From: Eubacterium plexicaudatum ASF492 | GTDB taxonomy: Bacteria > Bacillota > Clostridia > Lachnospirales > Lachnospiraceae | Direction: 5' to 3' | Length of the DNA stretch: 64,000 nucleotides | Assembly: GCF_000364225.2 (NCBI RefSeq) | Contig: NZ_AQFT02000001.1 | Location: 5,011,001 to 5,075,000, forward strand | Shown here: positions 56,714 to 64,000 of the stretch, piece after piece | Layout: each line of letters begins with the position of its first letter | How positions within the stretch are numbered: the stretch's first letter is position 1 | The notes under the pieces: model-generated | What the model was told of the DNA's origin: nothing | The model's database searches: none | The model's input: the letters and a program-made list of their open reading frames with translations, nothing else | Translations under genes and position numbers: made by a program

Positions 56714-57750
56714 ATGAACAAAAAAGAAGCGGTATTTTAACGGTTATTTTTTATATAGGGGCTCTGACTTCGTGCGCCTGTGGGAAAGAACAGCCTGATA
56801 TGGCGGACAAGGCTCAGGTAGGAGTGGCGTATTATAATCAAAGCGATACGTTTCTCAATCAGCTGATCGAATGTTTAAAGGAACAGTTTGAACAATATGC
56901 CAATGATGATTTTGAGATTGCGCTAACAGTCCGGGATGCTGCCGGTTCCCAGCGGACACAGGATGATCAGGTAGAAGAACTGCTTGATGCAGGGTGTGAT
57001 GTGTTGTGCGTAAATCTGGTAGATCGTGCCGATCCGTCCGAGATTATTGACCTTGCCAGAGCACACGATGTACCGATCATATTTTTTAACAGAGAACCGG
57101 TTGCTGAAGATATGATGCAGTGGGACAAGCTCTATTATGTGGGGGCAGACGCAAAACAGTCCGGTGTGATGCAGGGGGAACTGGCCGCCGACTTTATACG
57201 CGGCAGTAAGAATGCGGACCGCAACAAAGACGGAAAAATTCAGTATGTGGTATTGGAAGGAGAAGCAGGCCATCAGGATGCCATTATCCGTACGGAATAT
57301 GCGGTTGCCACATTAAAAAAGAAAGGAATTGTACTTGAAAAGCTAAGCTGCGGCATTGCGAACTGGAACCGCGCACAGGCACAGAACCGTATGATGCAGA
57401 TGATCAGCCGGCATCGGAACAAGATTGAACTGGTACTGGCAAATAATGACGATATGGCGCTTGGCGCATTGGATGCTTATAAAAAATTAAATGTTACGGA
57501 AGCCGTACTGCCAATCTTTTTTGGAATCGACGGAACGGATATGGGGTTAAAGGCGGTGGCGGATCACCAGTTAGCAGCAACCGTGTATAATAATAAAGAA
57601 GATCAGGCGGCGGTAATGGCAGAGCTGGCAGCAGCATTGATTTTTGAAACAGGCATGCAGGACATCCCATTTACAAACGGAAAGTATATTTATATGCCGT
57701 ATTTTAAAATTACAGATGAAAATGTAGATGCTTTTTATAGTGAAGAGTGA
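56714..57750 (+). CDS. Second MglB-like sugar-binding lipoprotein (apparent frameshift at start)
   Basis: The ATG at 56714 follows AAGGAGTG. The frame breaks at the A-run 56720-56725; one more A gives MNKKRSGILTVIFYIGALTS, a signal peptide ending in the lipobox region LTSCACG. The binding domain resembles MglB (VGVAYYNQSDTFLNQ, NREPVAEDMM, calcium loop DRNKDGKIQYV, LANNDDMALGALDAY). With the previous gene it forms a sensor pair in the two-component cluster, giving the locus three sugar-binding proteins. Confidence 0.85.
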
Positions 57751-57752
57751 TG

Positions 57753-57784
57753 AGCAGCAGGCAATTTTAGGCTGCTGCTTTTCC
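57753..57784 (+). terminator. Rho-independent terminator
   Basis: AGCAGCAG / CTGCTGCT arms with an 11-base loop are followed by TTTT. Confidence 0.75.
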
Positions 57785-57919
57785 AGTGTAAATGATAATC
57801 CATAAGCATTTTTGGTGAAAAATGAGAGGATGCCCACGACAAAATTAGATTTGGAATCAAACAGATGGCTGTATTTAGAATACTGCCACCTGTCATTTTA
57901 TAATGTTAATACTCTAATA

Positions 57920-58957
57920 TTACCACAGTTGTTGTGCTATAAAATTTAACTGATTTTTACATTTATCTACTGATTTGTTAACACTTACTCTTACACGATC
58001 TATAACCTTTGTTTCGCCCTCATGCAGCAATTGCATTGGCTTTGATTCAATAGAAGAAATACGTCCGGATCCAAGAAAATCATCAAGCATAAATAAATGA
58101 TTATCCGGATTATCTGTTGATAGTAAAGTTCGATGTTTTGATAATATATCATATACTTTCTTAAGGTAAACCTTTGTCTGTTGATTAGGTTCATTCCTTG
58201 CGCCTGCAACAGTTGACCATCCGCAGTGTGTCAGTACTACCATTTGTATTTTTGGCACATTCATATCATTATCAGGTAGATATTTTCTAAACTCGCTTTG
58301 TGGATTGCTTAAGGTATTAATTAATAATTCCAGTGACTTAATTGACTGTTGATCTGTTCTGACTGGTATCACCAGGGCATCTGCCGCATACCAGGCAAGC
58401 TGTGTAGCTCCTGCGAAAAAAGGAGATGTATCTATCAAACATTTATTCAAATTATTCTCCGAAAGTTCTCTTTGGATTTCTGTTTTCAGCGAGTAAAGAA
58501 CACTTTTTAAAGCCTGCTCTTTTTGTGCTTGCTGTAATCCTGCCGTTTGGTTGATCGCGGTAATTAACTGCGATGGCAATAAATATAATTCTTCTGATGA
58601 TGGAATATAAAAATTATGCTTATCTGAAAAATATTGATTTGTGGCGCCAATGTATGCCGCTACTCTCGTTGCTTTCCCTAATCCGGGAACCAAATACGGT
58701 AACAACATATCTTTTACATTAGTTTGTTGTCCTGCATAGTAATTATTATCATAAAAATAAGATAAATTTCCCTGAGGACAGGTATCAACAGCCAACAGAT
58801 CATCTACTAAATAACTTAAATTAAATGAAAGTGTTGTCTTACCAATTCCACCTCTCAAATTGCACATTGCATAAATTCGTTGCTTTGGTAAAGTAACAGC
58901 ATCTGCTTGAGCATTTGCAATAACAAATTGTCTATTAATAATTGTCTCAATCGACAT
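57920..58957 (-). CDS. Orphan ParA/Soj-like ATPase
   Basis: This 345-residue ATPase has a deviant Walker A LRGGIGKTTLSFNLS (Arg where ParA has Lys), the Walker A' region VDTCPQGNLSYFY and a switch region CLIDTSPFF. ParA proteins move DNA or protein cargo. No ParB gene or centromere array is next to it, and the gene differs in A+T content from its neighbours. This suggests recent gain from a plasmid or phage. The ribosome site is AGGGGGG. A large inverted repeat overlaps its promoter. Confidence 0.85.
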   Translation of the reverse strand: MSIETIINRQFVIANAQADAVTLPKQRIYAMCNLRGGIGKTTLSFNLSYLVDDLLAVDTCPQGNLSYFYDNNYYAGQQTNVKDMLLPYLVPGLGKATRVAAYIGATNQYFSDKHNFYIPSSEELYLLPSQLITAINQTAGLQQAQKEQALKSVLYSLKTEIQRELSENNLNKCLIDTSPFFAGATQLAWYAADALVIPVRTDQQSIKSLELLINTLSNPQSEFRKYLPDNDMNVPKIQMVVLTHCGWSTVAGARNEPNQQTKVYLKKVYDILSKHRTLLSTDNPDNHLFMLDDFLGSGRISSIESKPMQLLHEGETKVIDRVRVSVNKSVDKCKNQLNFIAQQLW

Positions 58958-58980
58958 AATACCCCCCTTTTTTTTTGACT

Positions 58981-59023
58981 AAATTAGTTTTACCATTTAG
59001 ATTATTATATGTAAAACTAATTT
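58981..59023 (-). promoter_or_regulatory. Promoter-operator of the parA-like gene
   Basis: AAATTAGTTTTAC (58981-58993) and its exact complement GTAAAACTAATTT (59011-59023) are 17 bases apart. The spacer contains TATAAT on the minus strand, so a dimer bound to the repeat would cover the -10. Autoregulation by the ParA protein or an unlinked repressor is likely. Confidence 0.6.
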
Positions 59024-59134
59024 CATTATACAGTTTTTAATCAATATGTCAATAGTCATAACATATTCTTTCTTATATAAAGTTTTGATTAAGTCATTAA
59101 GTTCTATCCAAAGTAGCCAAAACAAAAGAACAAC

Positions 59135-59171
59135 AAAAAAGAGGACAGACACTACCTGTCCATCCTCTTTC
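59135..59171 (-). terminator. Rho-independent terminator of rubrerythrin
   Basis: On the minus strand, GAGGATGGACAG and CTGTCCTC arms with a 7-base loop are followed by TTTTTT. Confidence 0.85.
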
Positions 59172-59193
59172 CATTTAAAAATCCATATAAATA

Positions 59194-59736
59194 TTAGCCA
59201 AAATATCTCTTTAATAAGCCGGCAAATGCTTTTCCATGTCTAGCCTCATCTCTTGCCATTTCATGAACCGTATCATGGATGGCATCCAGGTTTGCAGCCT
59301 TTGCACGCTTAGCAAGGTCAAATTTACCAGCTGTTGCGCCATTTTCAGCTTCTACACGCATTTCAAGATTTTTCTTTGTGCTGTCTGTAACAACTTCGCC
59401 AAGTAATTCTGCAAATTTAGCAGCATGTTCAGCTTCTTCAAATGCAGCTTTTTCCCAGTATAAACCGATTTCAGGATAACCTTCTCTATGAGCAACTCTA
59501 GCCATAGCAAGATACATGCCGACTTCGGTACATTCACCATTAAAGTTAGCTCTTAAATCATTTAAGATATCTTCGGAAACTCCCTTAGCAACACCAACTA
59601 CATGTTCTGCAGCCCATGTTGTTTCTCCTTCTTGTTTTGTAAATTTTTCAGCCGGTGCCTTGCACTGCGGACACTGTGCCGGTGCAGAATCTCCCTCATG
59701 AACATAACCACATACCTGACATACAAATTTAGCCAT
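59194..59736 (-). CDS. Reverse rubrerythrin (N-terminal rubredoxin, C-terminal diiron domain)
   Basis: This 180-residue protein reduces hydrogen peroxide and oxygen in anaerobes. The rubredoxin iron site is at the N-terminus (CQVCGYVHEG and CPQCKAP), the reverse of classical rubrerythrin. The ferritin-like diiron domain has Glu-xx-His motifs in EAEHAAKF and ARDEARHGKAF and a Glu in GECTEVGMYL. A good promoter lies upstream and the PerR/Fur-type regulator gene is its neighbour on the same strand. Confidence 0.93.
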   Translation of the reverse strand: MAKFVCQVCGYVHEGDSAPAQCPQCKAPAEKFTKQEGETTWAAEHVVGVAKGVSEDILNDLRANFNGECTEVGMYLAMARVAHREGYPEIGLYWEKAAFEEAEHAAKFAELLGEVVTDSTKKNLEMRVEAENGATAGKFDLAKRAKAANLDAIHDTVHEMARDEARHGKAFAGLLKRYFG

Positions 59737-59775
59737 TTTAACTTCTCCTTTTCATTTTGTTGATATAATGTTTTA

Positions 59776-59828
59776 GTATTGCAGAATCTGACACAGAAGC
59801 GTCACTTATGTGGCAGATTCTGCAATAC
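59776..59828 (-). repeat. 19-base hairpin in the rubrerythrin 5' leader
   Basis: GTATTGCAGAATCTGACAC and its complement (one mismatch) are separated by 15 bases. It lies between the rubrerythrin promoter and start codon, so it will be in the leader RNA; no T-run follows. It may protect the mRNA or mediate attenuation, and could also close the regulator transcript. Confidence 0.65.
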
Positions 59829-59846
59829 CGAATACCAGATGATAAT

Positions 59847-59875
59847 TTTATATCATATTATTTTAAATGTGTCAA
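59847..59875 (-). promoter_or_regulatory. Rubrerythrin promoter
   Basis: On the minus strand TTGACA and TATAAA are separated by exactly 17 bases. Confidence 0.7.
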
Positions 59876-59893
59876 TAATAAAAATAGAAACAA

Positions 59894-60292
59894 TTACTGT
59901 TTTTGCAAAAATGAATATCGTTTTGCGCAATCCGGACATTTTCCGTAAAAGTGCGCCGTATGACCTTCGATCATTCCGTCAAAATTATGTGCCGCAAGCA
60001 GATTAATATGCGAAAGAGAATCCATATTAAGGTCAATGACAGCACCGCACTGACTGCATATAAAATGATAATGCGGAGTTTTATTTCCATCAAAGCGGTC
60101 CGGTCCGTCAAATGCGGTAATTTTTTGAATTTCTCCCAGTTCCGTTAACAGTGACAGATTACGATAAACGGTTCCCAGACTGATATTTGGGCAATCCTGC
60201 AGAATATGTTCGTGGACAGTTTCTGCCGTAGGATGACATGTTGTAGAGCGAAGGTACTGAATAATACATTCTCTCTGTCTGCTGTACTTCAT
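59894..60292 (-). CDS. Fur-family regulator, probably PerR
   Basis: This 132-residue protein starts at ATG 60292 after AAAGGA. The winged helix (PTAETVHEHI, SLGTVYRNLSLL) and the metal/dimerisation domain (HYHFICSQCG and CPDCAKRY zinc cysteines) are clear. Longer upstream frames run through a Fur/Per box and are not coding. Neighbouring reverse rubrerythrin suggests the peroxide sensor PerR rather than iron-sensing Fur. Confidence 0.88.
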   Translation of the reverse strand: MKYSRQRECIIQYLRSTTCHPTAETVHEHILQDCPNISLGTVYRNLSLLTELGEIQKITAFDGPDRFDGNKTPHYHFICSQCGAVIDLNMDSLSHINLLAAHNFDGMIEGHTAHFYGKCPDCAKRYSFLQKQ

Positions 60293-60312
60293 TTTTAAAA
60301 TCCTTTCAAAAG

Positions 60313-60327
60313 TAGTAATCGTTATCA
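60313..60327. promoter_or_regulatory. Fur/Per box upstream of the perR-like gene
   Basis: On the minus strand TGATAACGATTACTA closely matches the consensus TGATAATNATTATCA, 21 bases upstream of the start codon. Autoregulation is likely; the divergent gene at 60461 may also be affected. Confidence 0.65.
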
Positions 60328-60460
60328 CTATTATATAGCTTAGAACAAAATTGTCAATATGACAAACGCTAAAAATAAAAGGCATTGGAACCATATTCCG
60401 GAATTTTTTTCAGCGACCGCATACAATGTAATAATGACGGCCAGGAGAATAGCCAGGTTT

Positions 60461-61741
60461 ATGAAACGCTTTGTGAGTTATTTATATTCTATTTATAACA
60501 ATCAGAAAATTCATAATGCCGGTTTTGCCCGAATGGAACTACGTACAGGACGCAATCGGGTCGATATTCATTTGAAAGAGAATGGGTATGCCGGTAAAAC
60601 AGGCACGGTTTATTTATTTATCAGAAAGCAAAAAAATATACAGGGGATTTCAATTGGAAATATTGTTTTTCGTGGAAACCAGGCAGATTTCCGATTTGAA
60701 CAGGCGGAAGAAAATATCGGACAGACACCTTGGCAGATTGCACAGATGAATGGGATCTTGGTTGTTGTGGATGAAAGGCCGGCATTTTTGAGCCAGTGGG
60801 ATGAACAGCCGGTAGATACTGCAAATTTTGAAATATGGCAGGAGAATCAATCGGAACCGATTGAGCAACGTCAAACGAAACGTAATCCGGATCAGGCAAA
60901 CGCAACGATGAAGGAATCCGAACAAAATACTACGGCAGAAGATAAAATGCAGCGCAAACATGAGGTGGATTTGCAAAATCAGATAAAGGAAGACAACCCG
61001 GTTGCGGAAGAAAACACAGGTATGCAGGAAAGTACGGGTAAGCCGGAAAACACAGGCATACGGGAAAGTACGGGTATGGAAGAGAACACAGGTATACGGG
61101 AAAGTACGGGTATGGAAGAGTACACAGGTATACGGGAAAGTATGGGTATGGAAAAGAACACAGGTATACGGGAAAGTACAGGTATGCAGGAAAACACAGG
61201 CGTGCAGGAGAGCACAGGTACGGAACGGTATACAGGTATGCAGGAGTATGCCGGTATACAGGAGAATACAAATATGGAAATGGAAGAAGAGTCGGCGTTA
61301 TTCGAACGAATGGGAGATGCTAAGGAATATGAGCAGACAGAGCATCCGGGAAATATACGAACAGCAGAATTGCAGCCGCAGCCGGTTCATTCGTGGATGC
61401 AAACCTGGCGGTATATGCTGCGTATCTATCCGGTGTTGCATCAATTTGCAGATCAAAAAAATGTGCTTTGTGTAAGAATAGAAATAAAAGATGTTCGGCT
61501 TCTGCCTGAAAAATATTGGAGTATGGTAAATAATAGTTTTCTACTTCATGGATTTTTTAATTACAGATATCTTGTATTTGGCAGAATTGGTCAAAGTTGG
61601 TTTATTGGAATACCAGGTATTTATCAAAAACAGGAGCATGTTATGGCATCTGTTTTTGGATTTCCTGACTTTCTCCCACAAAGAGAAAAGAATGATAAGG
61701 GAGAGCAGCCAGGGTACTGGTATCGGATTTTGGCTATCTAA
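60461..61741 (+). CDS. DUF6128-like repeat-containing protein
   Basis: I place the start at ATG 60461, where MKRFVSYLYSIY begins as in related Lachnospiraceae proteins; the frame is open further up but crosses the Fur box and lacks a ribosome site. Two conserved end domains (about 1-120 and 310-427, the latter with YPVLHQFADQKNVLCVRIEI and WFIGIPGIYQKQEHVMASV) flank a variable Glu/Thr/Gly-rich linker with about seven 12-residue repeats. There is no signal peptide. Function unknown; the family is, as far as I know, confined to Lachnospiraceae and relatives. Confidence 0.78.
   Translation: MKRFVSYLYSIYNNQKIHNAGFARMELRTGRNRVDIHLKENGYAGKTGTVYLFIRKQKNIQGISIGNIVFRGNQADFRFEQAEENIGQTPWQIAQMNGILVVVDERPAFLSQWDEQPVDTANFEIWQENQSEPIEQRQTKRNPDQANATMKESEQNTTAEDKMQRKHEVDLQNQIKEDNPVAEENTGMQESTGKPENTGIRESTGMEENTGIRESTGMEEYTGIRESMGMEKNTGIRESTGMQENTGVQESTGTERYTGMQEYAGIQENTNMEMEEESALFERMGDAKEYEQTEHPGNIRTAELQPQPVHSWMQTWRYMLRIYPVLHQFADQKNVLCVRIEIKDVRLLPEKYWSMVNNSFLLHGFFNYRYLVFGRIGQSWFIGIPGIYQKQEHVMASVFGFPDFLPQREKNDKGEQPGYWYRILAI
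61008..61278 (+). repeat. 36-base minisatellite in the DUF6128-like gene
   Basis: About seven tandem units encode versions of EENTGIRESTGM. Each splits into two related 18-base halves (xENTGx / xESTGx). The two units 61078-61113 and 61114-61149 differ at only a few bases. Copy number can change without shifting frame. Confidence 0.9.
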
Positions 61742-61757
61742 ATCTGAGAATCGCAGA

Positions 61758-62303
61758 TTAAGGACGAAGGATAGCGTATATGAAATGATCTTCCCAGACT
61801 CCCCGGATCAGAGCACTTTTGCGGGCAATTCCTTCCAATTCAAAACCGGAACGTTCCACAAGATGAATCGAAGCGGTATTATCTGGCATGATATGTGCAG
61901 TCATACGATGCAGGTTCATTTCATAAAAAGCAATGTCGATACATTTATGAAGCGATTCGTAAGCGTAGCCATGGTGCCAGACAAGAGGATCAAATTTATA
62001 GCCGACTTCACAGCTTTGATAAATATGACGAATAATATTACGAAAACAGACCGTACCGATGACATGGGCAGGGTCTGTTTTTTTATAGACCCAAAACCGA
62101 ACGCCTGATTGCTTGACACACATTTGAAATTCATAGTCCAGTACGCGTCGCTGATACGCTTCGGTATAAAAATTTTCGGGACGTTCAGCTTCACAGAGTT
62201 CAAAAAGCTCTCGATTTGCTGCATAAAAACGCAGAATATCCTCAGCGTAAGTGCCATCCAGTACTTTAAGGATCAGTCGGTCTGTTTCATAATAAAACTT
62301 CAT
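61758..62303 (-). CDS. GNAT-family N-acetyltransferase (RimJ/RimL type)
   Basis: This 181-residue protein starts at ATG 62303 after GGAGG. It has the Acetyltransf_3 layout: YYETDRLILKVL at the start, FWVYKKTDPAHVIGTVCF, the acetyl-CoA loop near VGYKFDPLVWHHGYAYE, and NTASIHLVERSGFELEG near the end. It likely acetylates a protein N-terminus or small amine. The substrate is unknown. Confidence 0.87.
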   Translation of the reverse strand: MKFYYETDRLILKVLDGTYAEDILRFYAANRELFELCEAERPENFYTEAYQRRVLDYEFQMCVKQSGVRFWVYKKTDPAHVIGTVCFRNIIRHIYQSCEVGYKFDPLVWHHGYAYESLHKCIDIAFYEMNLHRMTAHIMPDNTASIHLVERSGFELEGIARKSALIRGVWEDHFIYAILRP

Positions 62304-62326
62304 GGTTACCTCCGTTGCCAATACTT

Positions 62327-62360
62327 TGTAACAGTTCGGATAACCCATGGAACTGTTACA
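62327..62360 (-). repeat. 11-base hairpin in the acetyltransferase leader
   Basis: TGTAACAGTTC and GAACTGTTACA are perfect complements with a 12-base loop, 24 bases upstream of the acetyltransferase start. It may be an operator or leader hairpin. Confidence 0.5.
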
Positions 62361-62389
62361 ATACTTTCCGTATTTGGATGCAATCCGAT

Positions 62390-64000
62390 CACAGCTCTGA
62401 CGATTAAAAATTTTTCGCAAAAAAACCTCCCATTTTGCGGGAAAATAAGCGATAATATAATTAACCCAAAATTATTTTTTCGCATTATCCACGTAAAGAA
62501 GGGAGGCTTTTTTATGAAAACAAAAGTGACACGGAAAGAGGCACGTAAACATCTGGAACAGTTTCATCTTGCAGTAGAACTTGTTAAGGTTATAAAACAT
62601 TTTTTCCCTGACCTGGCCCGCCTGTTAAAACAGACAGAAGATCCCAGAAATCAGAGTTACATTACCTATCCCAATGTCATACTTCTCATGACCCGTATCC
62701 TTTCTTCTATATTCTATATCAGCAGCATGAGAAAAACAAGCCAGAAATTTAATTCTGATACAGTTATACAGAATATCTGGGAAATGTGCGGGGAAAGCGC
62801 ATCCGCAGATGAAATTCCTTACTGGGAAACGATAAATAAATACCTTGAAAGGCTGGATCCGGAAGAACTGCAGGATACTGTCTGCCGGCTTGTATACAGG
62901 CTGGTGCGCAGCCGCGCATTTGCAGGTGCACGAATCCGGAACAGATACTGGCAGGTGATTGCAGACGGGACGCAGATTCACAGCAGCCGCAGAAAACTGG
63001 ATGCAAAAAGCCTGTACAGGGTTCATAATAAGGGGACTGGCAGGGAGTATACGGAATATTACTATTATATACTGGAAGCAAAAATTGTTCTCCATCCGGA
63101 CATTATTGTAAGCATTATGACAGAATTTGTAGAAAATACCGGCGGGGAAGAAGCAGAAAAACAGGACTGTGAGCTGAAAGCATGCTACAGACTGATGGAA
63201 CGGCTTAAGAAAGAATTTCCAAAGCTTCCTGTCTGCCTTTGCGCAGACAGCCTTTATGCATGTGAGAATTTTTTCATAAAATGCCGCGACAGCGGATGGC
63301 GCTATATTCTGCGGTATAAGGAAGGCAGCATTCCGACGGTTTCAGATGAATACGGCAGGCTGAAAAAAACAGAGAAAAACTGCCGGAAACAGGAACTCAT
63401 TAACGGAACATGCTGGCATGATTTCGTTACGGACATTGATTATAACGGTCATAAGGTAAACATTGCAGAATACAGGGAAGAGCGGGATGTGCTGATAAAA
63501 AAGGGAAGCAGGAAAGGGGAGACAGAAAACATAAAGGCAGGGTTCCTGTTTCTGACGGACCTTCCCGTTAATCAGAAAAATGTGGCTGCACTGGTGGAAG
63601 CCGGAAGGAGGCGGTGGAAAATAGAAAACGAAGGCTTTAACGCGCAGAAAAAACACGGATATTATCTGGAACATTTATTCAGCAGGAACTATCAGGCATT
63701 GAAAAACCATTATTACCTGATACAGATCGGGCATATGATATCCCAGATAATGGAGGCGTGGGAAAAACTCTGGAAAAGCACAGCGCTGTCCCTGTCGGAA
63801 AAGCACAGCCGGATATTTGAATCATTCCAGAATATAAAGTTATCAGAACACAGGCATGAAACAGGAAAGCGCTTTCAGATAAGGTTCCGGTAATGGAATG
63901 CACTGGAAAGGGGGGATGCCCGGATATGGCACAATAACCTAAAAGCGTTTTCAAAATTACAGCAGGGGGAGTTTTTTGTTTTAAAATACTATCATCAAAA
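62390..64000 (+). mobile_element. Insertion sequence, IS4 superfamily (right end at or beyond window edge)
   Basis: The transposase gene is flanked by A+T-rich non-coding DNA. The left flank (near 62415-62435) and the complement of the right flank (near 63965-63985) share CAAAAAA-CTCCC-like sequence, which may be the inverted ends, but I cannot fix the exact borders or target duplication. Confidence 0.45.
62514..63893 (+). CDS. IS4-type DDE transposase
   Basis: This 459-residue transposase starts at ATG 62514 after GGGAGG. The three catalytic acids are seen in WQVIADGTQIH, LCADSLYACENF and RRWKIENEGFNAQKKHGY, with the YREK-like spacing of the IS4 superfamily (ISNCY/IS4-like). The frame is intact and full length, so the element may be active. 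The ribosome site also forms part of a long hairpin with AAAAAAACCTCCC at 62423-62435, which could block translation from outside transcripts. Confidence 0.85.
   Translation: MKTKVTRKEARKHLEQFHLAVELVKVIKHFFPDLARLLKQTEDPRNQSYITYPNVILLMTRILSSIFYISSMRKTSQKFNSDTVIQNIWEMCGESASADEIPYWETINKYLERLDPEELQDTVCRLVYRLVRSRAFAGARIRNRYWQVIADGTQIHSSRRKLDAKSLYRVHNKGTGREYTEYYYYILEAKIVLHPDIIVSIMTEFVENTGGEEAEKQDCELKACYRLMERLKKEFPKLPVCLCADSLYACENFFIKCRDSGWRYILRYKEGSIPTVSDEYGRLKKTEKNCRKQELINGTCWHDFVTDIDYNGHKVNIAEYREERDVLIKKGSRKGETENIKAGFLFLTDLPVNQKNVAALVEAGRRRWKIENEGFNAQKKHGYYLEHLFSRNYQALKNHYYLIQIGHMISQIMEAWEKLWKSTALSLSEKHSRIFESFQNIKLSEHRHETGKRFQIRFR

Noticed and set aside
60359..60460. Upstream start for the DUF6128-like protein
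   Set aside because: The stretch covers the Fur box region, lacks a ribosome site and does not resemble the family N-terminus.
61008..61278. CRISPR-like repeat array
   Set aside because: Repeats are contiguous, in frame and have no unique spacers; they are a coding minisatellite.
1..64000. tRNA, rRNA, riboswitch or CRISPR features
   Set aside because: No cloverleaf, rRNA motif, recognised aptamer or spacer array was found by reading; a covariance-model search would be decisive.

Overview
The window reads as a chromosomal segment of a gut Firmicute, most likely family Lachnospiraceae (class Clostridia). Evidence: strong GGAGG ribosome sites, moderate-low G+C, anaerobe enzymes (reverse rubrerythrin, acyl phosphotransferase/butyrate kinase, NuoF/NuoG-like Fe-S modules), a CD1871A-type CxxC micro-protein locus, a coiled-coil-extended MglC, and a DUF6128-like repeat protein. 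No rRNA, tRNA or CRISPR array was seen.

Layout. 1-3.7 kb: edge of a mobilizable element (hypothetical genes, MOB relaxase, MobC, candidate oriT). 3.7-5.8 kb: DUF2238 membrane protein, a 53-residue membrane micro-protein, and a TauE-like fragment abutting a truncated IS110 transposase. 5.8-9.8 kb: OmpR-type two-component system divergent from a CxxC micro-protein / 4Fe-4S membrane protein / thioredoxin-like lipoprotein operon. 10-14.4 kb: decayed DNA (heptad-repeat protein, ribbon-helix-helix remnant joined to a truncated integrase, Rpn nuclease with a decayed copy of its tail). 14.4-27.2 kb: a PucR/CdaR-type regulator divergent from a long operon: Fe-S/FMN flavoprotein, FAD reductase, NuoG-GltD hybrid, NuoF-like Fe-S protein, atypical thiolase, DUF35, carrier protein, phosphotransacylase, butyrate kinase, DUF1097 and an OxlT-like transporter. 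I regard this as the most interesting system here. 27.3-32.3 kb: two-component system with a MacB/FtsX-type ABC transporter. 32.3-33.5 kb: a LacI fragment fused to an AAC(3) fragment. 34.5-40.7 kb: Agr-like GHKL kinase and LytTR regulator, ABC exporter and MecA-like penicillin-binding protein. 40.8-44.7 kb: ROK regulator, polyol dehydrogenase and GPH symporter. 44.8-47.1 kb: lipoprotein, transglutaminase-like secreted protein, small membrane protein, XRE regulator. 47.4-57.8 kb: mglBAC galactose/glucose-type importer, YesN/YesM two-component system and two further periplasmic-binding proteins, forming a sugar sensing and uptake unit. 57.9-64 kb: orphan ParA ATPase, reverse rubrerythrin, PerR/Fur, repeat-rich DUF6128-like protein, GNAT acetyltransferase and an IS4-type transposase.

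A major caution: about twenty genes carry what looks like a one-base indel, nearly always a missing base in a run of 4-8 identical bases, with good family sequence continuing in the next frame. This pattern is typical of uncorrected long-read sequence, so most of these genes are probably intact in the organism. They are annotated as full-length genes with the suspect position named. Breaks I consider real (truncations or fusions between unrelated families) are listed as pseudogenes.
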